This document shows positions 42,084 through 49,411 of a DNA stretch of 49,411 nucleotides, piece after piece (within the stretch, counting starts at the first letter, position 1; each line of letters begins with the position of its first letter). This DNA comes from DASUFZ01 sp035541475 (lineage in GTDB: Bacteria; Myxococcota_A; UBA9160; SMWR01), in the NCBI GenBank assembly GCA_035541475.1, contig DATKND010000008.1, positions 1 to 49,411 of the forward strand, in the 5' to 3' direction. Position numbers and translations under genes: made by a program. The notes below the pieces were generated by a model. It was not told the origin of the DNA. It did no database searches and saw only the letters and a program-made list of their open reading frames with translations.

Positions 42084-44468
42084 ATGCAGCTCGTCCGCCC
42101 CTTCGCCAGCCTCTGCCTCGACGACATCCCGCTGGTAGGCGGCAAGAACGCTTCCTTCGGCGAGATGATCCGGGCGCTCGGCCCGCAGGGCGTTCACGTG
42201 CCGGATGGATTCGCGTTGACGGCCGACGCCTATCGCGCCCTGCTCGAGGGGCCGGGCGTGCAGGGCGAGGTGCGCGCGGCGCTCGCGGGTCTCGACCCGC
42301 GCCAGGTCGACGCGCTGCGCGCGGCCGGCGCCCGCTGCCGACGCGCGATCCGCGAGGCGCCCTGGCCCGAGGCGCTCTCGCGCGAGCTTCGCGACGCCTA
42401 CGCGGTGCTCTCGCGGCAGTACGGCGAGGCCGAGAGCGACGTCGCGGTGCGCTCGAGTGCCACCGCGGAGGACCTCCCGGGCGCGAGCTTCGCAGGCCAG
42501 CAGGAGACGTATCTGAACGTGCGCGGCCTGCCTCAGCTCGAGGAGGCGTGCCGCAAGTGTTTCGCCTCGCTCTTCACGGATCGGGCGATCGCCTACCGCG
42601 CCGAGCGCGGCTTCGAGCACGAGAAGGTGCAGCTCTCCGTCGGCGTGCAGAAGATGGTGCGCGCCGACCAGGGCGGCGCCGGCGTGATCTTCACGCTCGA
42701 CACCGAGAGCGGCTTCGACCGCGTCGTCTTCATCACAGCGATCTACGGGCTCGGCGAGAACATCGTGCAGGGCGTGGTCAACCCCGACGAGTACGTGGTC
42801 TTCAAGCCGACGCTCGTCGAGATCTCGCGTCGCCTCGGCAGCAAGGAGATCGCGATGCTCTACGACGAGGGCGGGAGCCGCGGCACGCGCAACCGCCCCG
42901 TGCCCGAGGCGCTGCGCGACCAGTTCGTGCTGACGCGCGAGGAGTCTTCCGAGCTCGCGCGCCAGGCCCTCGCGATCGAGAAGCACTACAGCGCGCGCGC
43001 CGGCGAGCCGCGGCCGATGGACATCGAGTGGGCCAAGGACGGCCGCAGCGGCGAGCTCTTCATCCTGCAGGCGCGTCCAGAGACCGCGCATGCGGGGCGC
43101 GATCCGGCGAAGCTCGTGACCTGGCGGCTGATCGAGCGAGGCGCGGTGCGCGTTCGCGGCCGCGCCGTCGGCACGCAGATCGGGGCCGGGCCGGTCGCGC
43201 GGCTCGACCGCGCGGCGCAGGCGAGAGAGTTCGTGCCGGGGAGCGTGCTCGTCACCGGCATGACCGACCCCGACTGGGAGCCGATCCTGCGGAGCGCCGC
43301 GGCAATCGTCACCGACCGCGGCGGGCGCACCTGCCACGCGGCCATCGTCTCGCGCGAGCTCGGCATCCCGTGCGTGGTCGGCACCGGCAACGCGACCTCC
43401 GTGCTCGCGCAGGGAGAGCCCGTGACGGTGAGCTGCGCCGAGGGCGAGACCGGCCTCGTGCTGCAGGGACAGCTTCGCTTCGAGAAGCGCGAGCTCGACG
43501 CGCGCGAGCTGCCGCGCACGCGCACGCAGATCCTCGTCAACGTCGGGAACCCGGAGCAGGCCTTCGGACACTCCTTCCTGCCGGTCGATGGCGTCGGGCT
43601 CGCGCGCGAGGAGTTCATCATCGCGAACGCGATCGGCGTCCATCCGATGGCGCTGCTCCACCCCGAGCGCACCGACGCCGCCACGCAGCGCGAGATCGCC
43701 ACGCGCACGCGCGGCTACCCGAGCGGCGCCGACTTCTTCGAGCAGAAGCTCGCCGAGGGCGTGGCGCGCATCGCAGCGGCCTTCCACCCGCGACCCGTGA
43801 TCGTGCGGCTCTCCGATTTCAAGACCAACGAGTACGCGGGCCTCCTCGGCGGCGCGGCCTTCGAGCCGAGGGAGGAGAATCCGATGCTCGGCTTCCGCGG
43901 CGCTTCGCGCTACGCGCACGACGCCTATCGCGAAGGCTTCGCGCTCGAGTGCCGCGCGCTGCGCCGCGTGCGCGAGGAGATGGGCCTCGACAACGTGATC
44001 GTGATGATCCCGTTCTGCCGCACTGTCCCCGAAGCGCTCGGCGTGCAACAGGAGATGGCGAAGCACGGTCTCGCGCGCGGCGCGCACGGTCTGCAGATCT
44101 ACGCGATGTGCGAGATCCCCTCGAACGTGCTCCTGATGGACCGCTTCGCCGAGCACTTCGACGGCTTCTCGATCGGCAGCAACGATCTGACGCAGCTCGT
44201 GCTCGGCGTCGACCGCGACTCCGAGATCCTGGCCGGCACCTTCGACGAGCGCGACCCGGCCGTGCTGCGCGCGCTCGAGATGGCGATTTCCGAGGCGCAC
44301 CGCGCGGGGCGCAAGATCGGCATCTGCGGCCAGGCGCCGAGCGATCACCCTGAGGTCGCGGAGTTTCTCGTGCGCGCGGGGATCGACAGCCTCTCGCTCT
44401 CGGCGGACGCCGTCGTCGCGACGCGGCTGCGAGTCGCGGAGCTCGAGGCGAAGCAAGCCGCGAGCTGA
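42084..44468 (+). CDS. ppsA: Phosphoenolpyruvate synthase
   Basis: 794 residues. ATP-grasp domain with V-G-G-K-N-A-S-F-G-E and A-V-R-S-S-A-T-A-E-D-L-P-G-A-S-F-A-G; the phosphohistidine swivel T-D-R-G-G-R-T-C-H-A-A-I-V near residue 420; PEP/pyruvate domain with D-G-V-G-L-A-R-E-E-F and I-G-S-N-D-L-T-Q-L and the closing E-I-C-G/I-G-I-C-G-Q-A-P-S-D. Converts pyruvate + ATP to PEP + AMP + Pi. Together with glgC downstream it can send pyruvate towards gluconeogenesis and glycogen. Confidence 0.95.
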   Translation: MQLVRPFASLCLDDIPLVGGKNASFGEMIRALGPQGVHVPDGFALTADAYRALLEGPGVQGEVRAALAGLDPRQVDALRAAGARCRRAIREAPWPEALSRELRDAYAVLSRQYGEAESDVAVRSSATAEDLPGASFAGQQETYLNVRGLPQLEEACRKCFASLFTDRAIAYRAERGFEHEKVQLSVGVQKMVRADQGGAGVIFTLDTESGFDRVVFITAIYGLGENIVQGVVNPDEYVVFKPTLVEISRRLGSKEIAMLYDEGGSRGTRNRPVPEALRDQFVLTREESSELARQALAIEKHYSARAGEPRPMDIEWAKDGRSGELFILQARPETAHAGRDPAKLVTWRLIERGAVRVRGRAVGTQIGAGPVARLDRAAQAREFVPGSVLVTGMTDPDWEPILRSAAAIVTDRGGRTCHAAIVSRELGIPCVVGTGNATSVLAQGEPVTVSCAEGETGLVLQGQLRFEKRELDARELPRTRTQILVNVGNPEQAFGHSFLPVDGVGLAREEFIIANAIGVHPMALLHPERTDAATQREIATRTRGYPSGADFFEQKLAEGVARIAAAFHPRPVIVRLSDFKTNEYAGLLGGAAFEPREENPMLGFRGASRYAHDAYREGFALECRALRRVREEMGLDNVIVMIPFCRTVPEALGVQQEMAKHGLARGAHGLQIYAMCEIPSNVLLMDRFAEHFDGFSIGSNDLTQLVLGVDRDSEILAGTFDERDPAVLRALEMAISEAHRAGRKIGICGQAPSDHPEVAEFLVRAGIDSLSLSADAVVATRLRVAELEAKQAAS

Positions 44469-44561
44469 AGGGCCGGGTGGACATTCGGGGATGCGGGGCC
44501 CGGCGCCTGGGGCGCGCAGCCCCGTGACGCGAGTCCTGCGACGCGCAGCAGCCCGGGGAGC

Positions 44562-44577
44562 CGGCATGCTTCGTGCT
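44562..44577 (+). promoter_or_regulatory. Candidate sigma-54 promoter of the four-CBS gene
   Basis: CGGCATG-CTTC-GTGCT keeps GG (44563-44564) and GC (44575-44576) 10 bases apart. It departs from TGGCACG-N4-TTGCT at the first base, one -24 base and one -12 base. The predicted start near 44588 falls right before the GGAGG ribosome site (44589-44593), the same geometry as at groEL. Confidence 0.55.
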
Positions 44578-44602
44578 CCACCAGGCGTGGAGGTATCCAG
44601 CA

Positions 44603-45613
44603 ATGAGCGTACGTGTCTATTCTCGGACTTCGGTCTGCACGACGGGCTCCGACGAGGCGCTCCGGGTTGCCGCGGAGCGAATGGCGAAAGAGGAAGTCGG
44701 CATGCTCGTCGTGATCGACGAGGAGCGCCCGGTCGGCGTCCTGACTGATCGCGACGTGGCGCTGGCGCGCAACATCGATGGGCACGTCGCCGAGGCGATG
44801 AGCGGGCCGGCGCTGACCGTCGCCGCTGAGGCTTCGGTGGCGGATGCGGCAGCGCGAATGGGCCGGCGCGGAGTGCGCCGCATGCCGGTCGTCGACACCG
44901 AGCAACGGCTCATCGGGCTGATCTCGTCCGACGACGTGCTGCGCCTGCTCGGGAGCGAGATCCGGGGGCTCTGCGCCGTCGCCGCGGCCCAGATGCCGGA
45001 CGAGCCGGAGCCCGAGGCCGAGGGCCCCGGCGCCCAGGGAATTCCCGTGTCGCACTACATCGGCGAGGTGGTGAGCGTACGCGCCGACGTTCCGGTGGCA
45101 GCGGCCATCGCGGCGATGAGGGAGCACGCGGTCGGCTGCGTGGCCGTCCAGGCTGAGTCGGGCGAGGCCCTCGGAATCCTGACCGACCGCGACGTGACGC
45201 TGCGCGTGATCGCGCGGGGCGCCCACCCGGCCACGACTCTCGTCTCCGCGGCGATGAGCAGTCCTGCGGTGTCGTGCGACGCCTCCGCGCCGCTCGAGCA
45301 GATCGTGGAGCAGATGCGGCGCCATGCGCTGAGGCGCGTGCTGATCACGCGCGAGGGACGCCTCAGCGGGATCGTGACGTTCGACGATCTGGTCGCCTCG
45401 CTCGGCAACGAGCTACACGGCCTCGGGGAGACGGCCCGCCGCCAGATCCGCCGGGAGCAGCGGCGGGTGCAGGCCGAGCACGTGCGCGAAGAAGTCGTCG
45501 AGAAGCTCCAGGACGTGGGCGCGCGGCTGCGCGAGGTCGGCGGCGAGGCGCTGACCGCCCTCGGGCGGGAGGCGGACAATTTGCGCGAGAGGATTGCGCG
45601 CTGGCGTCAGTGA
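44603..45613 (+). CDS. Protein with four CBS motifs
   Basis: 336 residues from the ATG at 44603, 9 bases after GGAGG. Four CBS units, two pairs: G-M-L-V-V-I-D-E-E-R-P-V-G-V-L-T-D-R-D, then R-M-P-V-V-D-T, L-I-G-L-I-S-S-D-D; a Pro/Glu linker; then G-C-V-A-V-Q-A, L-G-I-L-T-D-R-D and R-V-L-I-T-R-E-G, L-S-G-I-V-T-F-D-D. The C-terminal ~65 residues form a charged coiled-coil-like tail (R-R-Q-I-R-R-E-Q-R-R-V-Q-A-E). Probably an adenylate sensor; partner unknown. Convergent with the zinc-ribbon gene. Confidence 0.88.
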   Translation: MSVRVYSRTSVCTTGSDEALRVAAERMAKEEVGMLVVIDEERPVGVLTDRDVALARNIDGHVAEAMSGPALTVAAEASVADAAARMGRRGVRRMPVVDTEQRLIGLISSDDVLRLLGSEIRGLCAVAAAQMPDEPEPEAEGPGAQGIPVSHYIGEVVSVRADVPVAAAIAAMREHAVGCVAVQAESGEALGILTDRDVTLRVIARGAHPATTLVSAAMSSPAVSCDASAPLEQIVEQMRRHALRRVLITREGRLSGIVTFDDLVASLGNELHGLGETARRQIRREQRRVQAEHVREEVVEKLQDVGARLREVGGEALTALGREADNLRERIARWRQ

Positions 45614-45634
45614 GCGGTCGACTGCGCGCTCACT
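45609..45634. terminator. Candidate bidirectional stem between convergent genes
   Basis: AGTGAGCG at 45609-45616 and its complement CGCTCACT at 45627-45634 form an 8-bp stem with a 10-base loop. It overlaps the stop codons of both convergent genes. No U run follows on either strand, so it is a weak terminator call. Confidence 0.35.
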
Positions 45635-45872
45635 CGCGCCTACGGCGCATCTCGTGTGGGGCGGCGCCATAGGCCTCGTCGCGCAGACCGGAGAGATCGG
45701 GCTCCACGTCCCAGGTGTCGCGCTGGGCATCGTAGCGGCCGCCCCGCGCGAGGGCGCATTGCGCGCACAGCAGGTTCTCGGTGCCGAAGCCGAAGGCGCC
45801 GGCGGAGTCTTCGTGTACGGCGGCCCCGCACGCGCTGCACGCCTCGGCGCTCTCCCACTCGTCTCGCTCCAT
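45630..45872 (-). CDS. Small zinc-ribbon protein
   Basis: 80 residues. The ATG at 45872 has AAGGAGG 5 bases upstream. Two Cys pairs, C-S-A-C and C-A-Q-C, are separated by 20 residues (C-x2-C-x20-C-x2-C), which predicts one structural zinc. The second half is acidic (D-V-E-P-D-L-S-G-L-R-D-E) with a basic end (M-R-R-R-R-E). Not a known family by name. It is the only minus-strand gene in the stress island. Confidence 0.65.
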   Translation of the reverse strand: MERDEWESAEACSACGAAVHEDSAGAFGFGTENLLCAQCALARGGRYDAQRDTWDVEPDLSGLRDEAYGAAPHEMRRRRE

Positions 45873-46046
45873 CAGAGCCTCCTTTCGCATCCCATCGAGC
45901 AGCGTACCGCGCAAGTCGGCGCGGACCGCATGCGCTACCTCCGAGAGGTGAGAGGAAAGGCGAGAGCCATTTCGACACGAGCGACGGGCTGGTGCACGGT
46001 GCCCCATTGCGGGCTCGTGGCCCGGCCGGCGCTGCACGCCCGACGG

Positions 46047-46062
46047 CGGCATGCGCGTTGCA
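46047..46062 (+). promoter_or_regulatory. Candidate sigma-54 promoter of the DksA-HPF-CBS operon
   Basis: CGGCATG-CGCG-TTGCA: GG at 46048-46049 and GC at 46060-46061, 10 bases apart, with an intact TTGCA -12 block. The -24 block is the same CGGCATG as at 44562. The predicted start near 46073 precedes the GGGAGG ribosome site (46085-46090) of the DksA-like gene. Confidence 0.62.
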
Positions 46063-46096
46063 CTCGTCCAGATCGTCGACAAGCGGGAGGTCAGCC

Positions 46097-46756
46097 ATGA
46101 GACATCACTTCCATCGCTGCGGTCACCTGCGCGTGCTCGAGCTCGACGCCCGCGAGCGCTCCGGCGCCCGCAAGGGTGGCCGGCAGATCCTCGAGGAGCT
46201 GTGCGACGCCAAGCGACTTGCGCCCTGCCTAGGCCTCGCAGACTGCGACGTGCTCTCGGCCGCGCAGAAGCGCGATCTGCTGACGATGCGCGCGACCTCG
46301 CTGCGCCGGGAGGAGGGCGGGCGCTCGTCGCTCGCAGACGCTCCGGACCCGCGCGCCGACGAGCTCGAGGGGCTGCGCCGCAATCTGATGGAGGAGCGCA
46401 ATGCCATCGCGCAGGAGAACCGGCGGCGCGCGGCCGAGGCCGGCGGCGCGCTCCAGCGCAACCCGCGCCCCCTGAGTCCGACGGAGGAGCACGAGCTGCG
46501 CGCGGCCGGCGTCTCGGTGGTCTACGACGACGATCTGCGCGAGCTGCGCACCGGGCGACTCGACGCCATCGACCGCGCACTCGACGTCCTCTCGCACGAA
46601 CGCTTCGGGGACTGCGCGCGCTGCGGCGAGCCGATCGAGATCGCCCGGCTGCGCGAGGCGCCCGACACGCATGTGTGCGAGGCGTGCGCCCGCGTCGCGC
46701 TGCCCGAGGCAGCACTCGGCTCGGCCCCCGCGCAGTCGCGCGAGCGCGCGCACTAG
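46097..46756 (+). CDS. DksA/TraR-type zinc-finger protein
   Basis: 219 residues. The C-terminal third has the TraR/DksA unit: R-L-D-A-I-D-R-A-L-D-V-L...F-G-D-C-A-R-C-G-E-P-I-E-I-A-R-L (spacing C-x2-C-x17-C-x2-C with C-E-A-C). The middle is a long helical coil (E-L-E-G-L-R-R-N-L-M-E-E-R-N-A-I), and the first ~60 residues are unlike DksA, with H-H-F-H-R-C-G-H and three more Cys. Likely binds the RNA polymerase secondary channel; the classical coil-tip D-x-x-D-x-A is not seen. First gene of an operon with the HPF-like and CBS genes. Confidence 0.8.
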   Translation: MRHHFHRCGHLRVLELDARERSGARKGGRQILEELCDAKRLAPCLGLADCDVLSAAQKRDLLTMRATSLRREEGGRSSLADAPDPRADELEGLRRNLMEERNAIAQENRRRAAEAGGALQRNPRPLSPTEEHELRAAGVSVVYDDDLRELRTGRLDAIDRALDVLSHERFGDCARCGEPIEIARLREAPDTHVCEACARVALPEAALGSAPAQSRERAH

Positions 46757-46779
46757 CCGATTCGAAAGGAGATTCCGAC

Positions 46780-47316
46780 ATGGAGATCCACTGGGTCGAT
46801 TCCGAGGCGTTTACGCAGGCGCAGAGGGAGGATGTCGAGGCGCGCATCCAGGCGCTGGCCGAGGGGCACAGCGATCTGATCGACGTCCGCATCATGGCGC
46901 GCTCGAACGGCCATCACCGCCACGGTGGCAGGGAGGTCCACATCACCTGCGAGGCACGCGGACGCGAGATCGTCGCCACGCGCACGCGACCCGACGCCGG
47001 CCTCGCGCTCAACGAAGCGATGGACGTCTTCGAGCGCGAGATCCGACGCCTGCGCGAGCGCCGCGGCGGATCGCGCGACGAGCGGCAGCGCGGAGCGCCG
47101 CCGTCGGAGGTCGGTGTGATCGACGAAGTCCTCGCGGACCATGGCTTCATCGTGACCGATTCCGGCGAGCGCGTGTATTTCCACCGCAACGCGCTCCAGG
47201 GCGCACTCGACTTCGATCGCCTCCAGGAGGGCCAGCGGGTCGGGCTCAACATCGAGGGCGGCGAGAAGGGGCTGCAGGCGACCGCCGTGCGGCCGCCGCC
47301 GCCGGGGACGGTGTAA
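46780..47316 (+). CDS. HPF/RaiA-like ribosome-associated protein fused to a cold-shock-like domain
   Basis: 178 residues, ATG with AAGGAG 8 bases before it. N-terminal ~100 residues have the S30AE pattern of hibernation factors (E-D-V-E-A-R-I-Q-A-L-A-E...V-R-I-M-A-R...V-H-I-T-C-E-A-R-G-R-E-I-V-A; A-L-N-E-A-M-D-V-F-E-R-E-I-R-R-L). The C-terminal ~65 residues read as a cold-shock/OB fold: G-V-I-D-E-V-L-A-D-H-G-F-I-V, V-Y-F-H-R-N-A-L, L-Q-E-G-Q-R-V-G and K-G-L-Q-A-T-A-V. The standard long-HPF C-terminal dimerisation domain is absent. Would bind ribosomes and RNA and silence translation in starved cells. Confidence 0.82.
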   Translation: MEIHWVDSEAFTQAQREDVEARIQALAEGHSDLIDVRIMARSNGHHRHGGREVHITCEARGREIVATRTRPDAGLALNEAMDVFEREIRRLRERRGGSRDERQRGAPPSEVGVIDEVLADHGFIVTDSGERVYFHRNALQGALDFDRLQEGQRVGLNIEGGEKGLQATAVRPPPPGTV

Positions 47317-47318
47317 CC

Positions 47319-47963
47319 ATGCAGACGAGCGTCAAGGAGCTGATGAGCGGGGATCCGATCTCGGTGCGCATGGACGCGTCCGCGCTCGAGGCCTACGAGA
47401 CGATGTTGCGCCACGGCATCCGCCACCTGCCGGTGGTGGGACCCGGCGTCGGCGAGCTGATGACCCACGCTCCTCGCACCCTCGATCGCGACGCGACGCT
47501 CGCGGAGGAGGCCGAGCAGATGGCGGAGGGGCGCTTCGGCTGCCTGCCGATCGTGGACGAGAAGGGCAGGCTCGAGGGCATGCTGACCGAGACCGATCTC
47601 CTGTACGCGCTCGCGGCGCGGGATGTCGGCGCCGAGTCGCCGCTGCGGCGCAAGCAGGACGCGCTCGCCGCGCTGGTCGCGGAGCTCGAGAGTGAACGCG
47701 CGCGCATCGCGCTGGAGCTCGATCGGCGCCCGATGGATCTGCCCGAGCGCAGCGCGGAGATGGATGTGGTGAGCCTCGCGCCGACGCTCGACGGACTCGC
47801 CGCGCGGCGCCTCGCAGCACTCGATCACGCGCTCGATCACGCGCGTCAGGGGCGGCTCTCGGTCTGCGATGGCTGCGGCGGCCCGATCTCGCTGCCGCGG
47901 CTGCGCGCGTTCCCCGGCACGACCCTCTGCATCGACTGCGCGCGCAGGGCGGAAGCGCGCTGA
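47319..47963 (+). CDS. Shortened CBS protein with DksA/TraR zinc finger
   Basis: 214 residues; the ATG follows the upstream stop by 2 bases. Homologous along its whole length to the 266-residue protein at 41274, but after H-G-I-R-H-L-P-V-V-G-P the sequence jumps straight to G-V-G-E-L-M-T: about 40 residues (the last strand and helix of the first CBS plus the linker) are missing in frame. The second CBS (F-G-C-L-P-I-V-D) and the finger C-D-G-C...C-I-D-C are complete. A changed nucleotide site, or heterodimerisation with the longer paralogue, is possible. Confidence 0.82.
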   Translation: MQTSVKELMSGDPISVRMDASALEAYETMLRHGIRHLPVVGPGVGELMTHAPRTLDRDATLAEEAEQMAEGRFGCLPIVDEKGRLEGMLTETDLLYALAARDVGAESPLRRKQDALAALVAELESERARIALELDRRPMDLPERSAEMDVVSLAPTLDGLAARRLAALDHALDHARQGRLSVCDGCGGPISLPRLRAFPGTTLCIDCARRAEAR

Positions 47964-48036
47964 AGCGGGCCGACCGGGCGGGCTGCCGCCCCCCCGCGCA
48001 GGCGGCATCCGCGGGGAGCATGCGTGGCGGTCGCCC

Positions 48037-48052
48037 CGGCATGCCGATAGGT
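48037..48052 (+). promoter_or_regulatory. Degenerate sigma-54-like site before glgC
   Basis: CGGCATG-CCGA-TAGGT. The -24 block is identical to those at 44562 and 46047, but the -12 block has GG instead of GC, so it may be weak or inactive. The predicted start near 48063 would again precede the GGAGG ribosome site (48067-48071). Confidence 0.3.
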
Positions 48053-48075
48053 TCGGCTACACCGTCGGAGGCTGC

Positions 48076-49335
48076 GTGCGCGACACCTTGACGCTCGTGC
48101 TGGCCGGCGGCGAGGGCCGTCGACTCCAGCCGCTCACGCGCGAGCGCAGCAAGCCGGCCATGCACTTCGGCGGCCGCTACCGGCTGGTCGACTTCGTGCT
48201 CTCGAACCTCGTCAACAGCGGCTTTCGTCGCATCCGCGTGCTGACGCAGTACAAGGCGACGTCGCTGGTGCAGCACGTGTCGCGCTGGTGGTCGCTCTCG
48301 CCGAACGTGGTGGACGAGTACGTCGACACGGTGCCGGCGTCGATGAATCTCGGGCCGAGCTGGTTCCGCGGCACGGCCGACGCGATCTGGCAGAACCTCG
48401 ACCTGCTGCGCGACACGCAGCCGCGCGACGTGCTGGTCTTCGGATCCGACCACATCTACACGATGGACGTGAGCCACCTGCTCGCCCATCACCGCGACAA
48501 GGGCGCGGACGTGACGGTCTCGACGGTGTCGGTGCCGCGCAAGCAGGCGTCGTCGTTCGGCTGCGTCGCCGTCGACTCGAACGGCTGGGTCACCGGATTC
48601 CTCGAGAAGCCGGCGGAGCCGCCGGGACTGCCCGGTGACCCCGATCGCACGCTGGTGTCGATGGGCAATTACGTCTTCCGCACGCCGTCCTTGCTGACGG
48701 AGCTCCGCCGAAACGCCTCGCTCGCGCCCGCGCAGACGACGCACGACTTCGGGCGCGACATCCTGAGCACGGCCCACGAGAGATTGCGCGTCGCCGCCTA
48801 CGATTTCGCCTCGCACCTCTGCCCCGGCGATCACGAGCGCGCGCGCGGCTACTGGCGGGACGTCGGCACCCTGGACGCGTACTTCGAAGCCAGCATGGAC
48901 CTCGTCTCGGTCGAGCCGCGCCTCAACCTCTACAACGAGCAGTGGCAGATCCGCGGCGCGCAGCCGGGGGTTGGGCCCTGCAAGTTCGTCTTCGCCGACG
49001 ACGCCAGCGGTCGGATGGGCCTCGCGCTCGACTCGATCGTCGGCGCCGGCACGATCGTGTCGGGCGGCCAGCTCGAGCGCAGCGTCTGCTCGCACGAGGT
49101 GCGAATCCACAGCTACGCCGAGGTGGAGGAGTGCGTGCTCTTCCCGCGCGTCGAGGTCGGCCGCGGAGCGCGCCTTCGCCGCTGCATCGTGGACAAGGGC
49201 GTGCGCGTGCCGGACGGCGAGGAGATCGGCTGGGATCTCCCGCGCGACCGCGAGCGGTTCACGGTGACGGAGGGCGGAGTCGTCGTGGTCGCGCGCGAGC
49301 ACCTCGGCCAACGCGACGAGTTCGACGTCCTGTGA
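48076..49335 (+). CDS. glgC: Glucose-1-phosphate adenylyltransferase (ADP-glucose pyrophosphorylase)
   Basis: 419 residues. The GTG at 48076 lies 4 bases after GGAGG; the frame is open further up but without homology. N-terminal L-V-L-A-G-G-E-G-R-R-L-Q-P-L-T and R-S-K-P-A-M-H-F-G-G-R-Y-R-L-V-D-F are the nucleotide and allosteric segments, then W-F-R-G-T-A-D-A-I-W-Q-N and F-G-S-D-H-I-Y-T-M-D, G-F-L-E-K-P and the C-terminal left-handed beta-helix repeats (I-V-S-G-G-Q-L-E-R-S, C-V-L-F-P-R-V-E-V-G). Makes ADP-glucose for glycogen. Overlaps the next gene (GTGA). Confidence 0.95.
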   Translation: MRDTLTLVLAGGEGRRLQPLTRERSKPAMHFGGRYRLVDFVLSNLVNSGFRRIRVLTQYKATSLVQHVSRWWSLSPNVVDEYVDTVPASMNLGPSWFRGTADAIWQNLDLLRDTQPRDVLVFGSDHIYTMDVSHLLAHHRDKGADVTVSTVSVPRKQASSFGCVAVDSNGWVTGFLEKPAEPPGLPGDPDRTLVSMGNYVFRTPSLLTELRRNASLAPAQTTHDFGRDILSTAHERLRVAAYDFASHLCPGDHERARGYWRDVGTLDAYFEASMDLVSVEPRLNLYNEQWQIRGAQPGVGPCKFVFADDASGRMGLALDSIVGAGTIVSGGQLERSVCSHEVRIHSYAEVEECVLFPRVEVGRGARLRRCIVDKGVRVPDGEEIGWDLPRDRERFTVTEGGVVVVAREHLGQRDEFDVL

Positions 49336-49411
49336 GCGCCGCGAAGCGACGGTCCGATGCACCGCGGCGCCTGCGCGTGGTCTTCGCCGCCGCCGAGCTC
49401 TCGCCGCTCGT
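49332..49411 (+). CDS. glgA: Glycogen synthase, 5' end only (cut by window edge)
   Basis: The GTG at 49332 overlaps the glgC stop. After a basic lead (S-A-A-K-R-R-S-D-A-P-R-R) comes L-R-V-V-F-A-A-A-E-L-S-P-L, the first strand of GT5 glycogen synthases (usual form R-V-L-F-V-A-S-E-x-x-P). Only ~26 codons are inside the window. The glgC-glgA order supports the call. Confidence 0.75.
   Translation, partial: MSAAKRRSDAPRRLRVVFAAAELSPL

Noticed and set aside
44469..44540. Intrinsic terminator after ppsA
   Set aside because: Only a 5-bp GGGGC/GCCCC stem in a G-rich stretch and no T run.
45873..45930. Sigma-54 site for the minus-strand zinc-ribbon gene
   Set aside because: A TTGC is present, but the nearest GG is 13 bases from the GC instead of 10.

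Overview
The window is a GC-rich (by eye near 70 %), densely packed bacterial chromosome segment with no phage, transposon or CRISPR content. Gram-negative features are plain: a TolC-type outer-membrane channel, an RND pump, many lipoproteins, HdeA-like periplasmic domains and a Tat signal. Gene content (steroid-type P450, CarH-type MerR protein, CBS/DksA fusions, pyruvate formate-lyase together with an NAD-type formate dehydrogenase) suggests a deltaproteobacterial-grade organism (Myxococcota, Binatota or a relative). That placement is inference, because no rRNA or other marker gene is present.

Layout. 1-1904 (minus): an intact pyrE, then a lipoprotein gene whose last ~60 codons are a copy of the pyrE 3' end, then the start of a second pyrE cut by the window edge. 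1917-3095 (minus): an HsaA/DszC-type flavin monooxygenase. 3277-8884 (plus): a CzcCBA-type metal efflux operon, followed by a TetR regulator and a cytochrome P450 (8918-10911). 10920-11573 (minus): a Doc toxin and AbrB-type antitoxin with a perfect palindrome at the promoter. 11582-19750 (minus): a six-gene fermentative operon (serine dehydratase with a Tat signal, MFS transporter, phosphotransacylase, acetate kinase, pyruvate formate-lyase and its activase) that reads as serine to pyruvate to acetyl-CoA plus formate to acetyl-phosphate to acetate plus ATP. 19816-22794 (minus): a large secreted DUF4105-like protein and two lipoproteins. 22859-28762: a cluster around a CarH-like B12 photoreceptor/repressor, with a membrane protein, a DUF523/DUF1722 protein and an acyltransferase on one side and an SDR-DUF2867 protein and a TPR protein on the other. 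28805-33918: a beta-rich secreted protein, a CAU-anticodon tRNA, an SbmA-like ABC protein with a degraded ATPase domain, an AraC regulator and small secreted proteins, including one with two tandem HdeA-like domains.

33902-39464 (minus): a two-gene molybdenum formate dehydrogenase plus a beta-CASP metallo-beta-lactamase RNase. 39608-49411 (plus, apart from a small zinc-ribbon gene at 45630-45872): a stress/dormancy island with GroEL, a CBS-DksA fusion, PEP synthase, a four-CBS protein, a DksA-like protein, an HPF/cold-shock fusion, a second CBS-DksA protein, GlgC and the start of GlgA.

The most notable system is this last island. Three of its transcription units begin with sequences that fit the sigma-54 -24/-12 promoter (TGGCACG-N4-TTGCT at groEL; CGGCATG-N4-GTGCT and CGGCATG-N4-TTGCA at the others), each placed so that transcription would start just before the Shine-Dalgarno sequence. 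A fourth, degenerate copy precedes glgC. I infer one sigma-54 regulon linking ribosome hibernation, RNA polymerase modulation, adenylate sensing, protein folding and carbon storage, physically beside the formate dehydrogenase that could use the formate made by the pyruvate formate-lyase operon.
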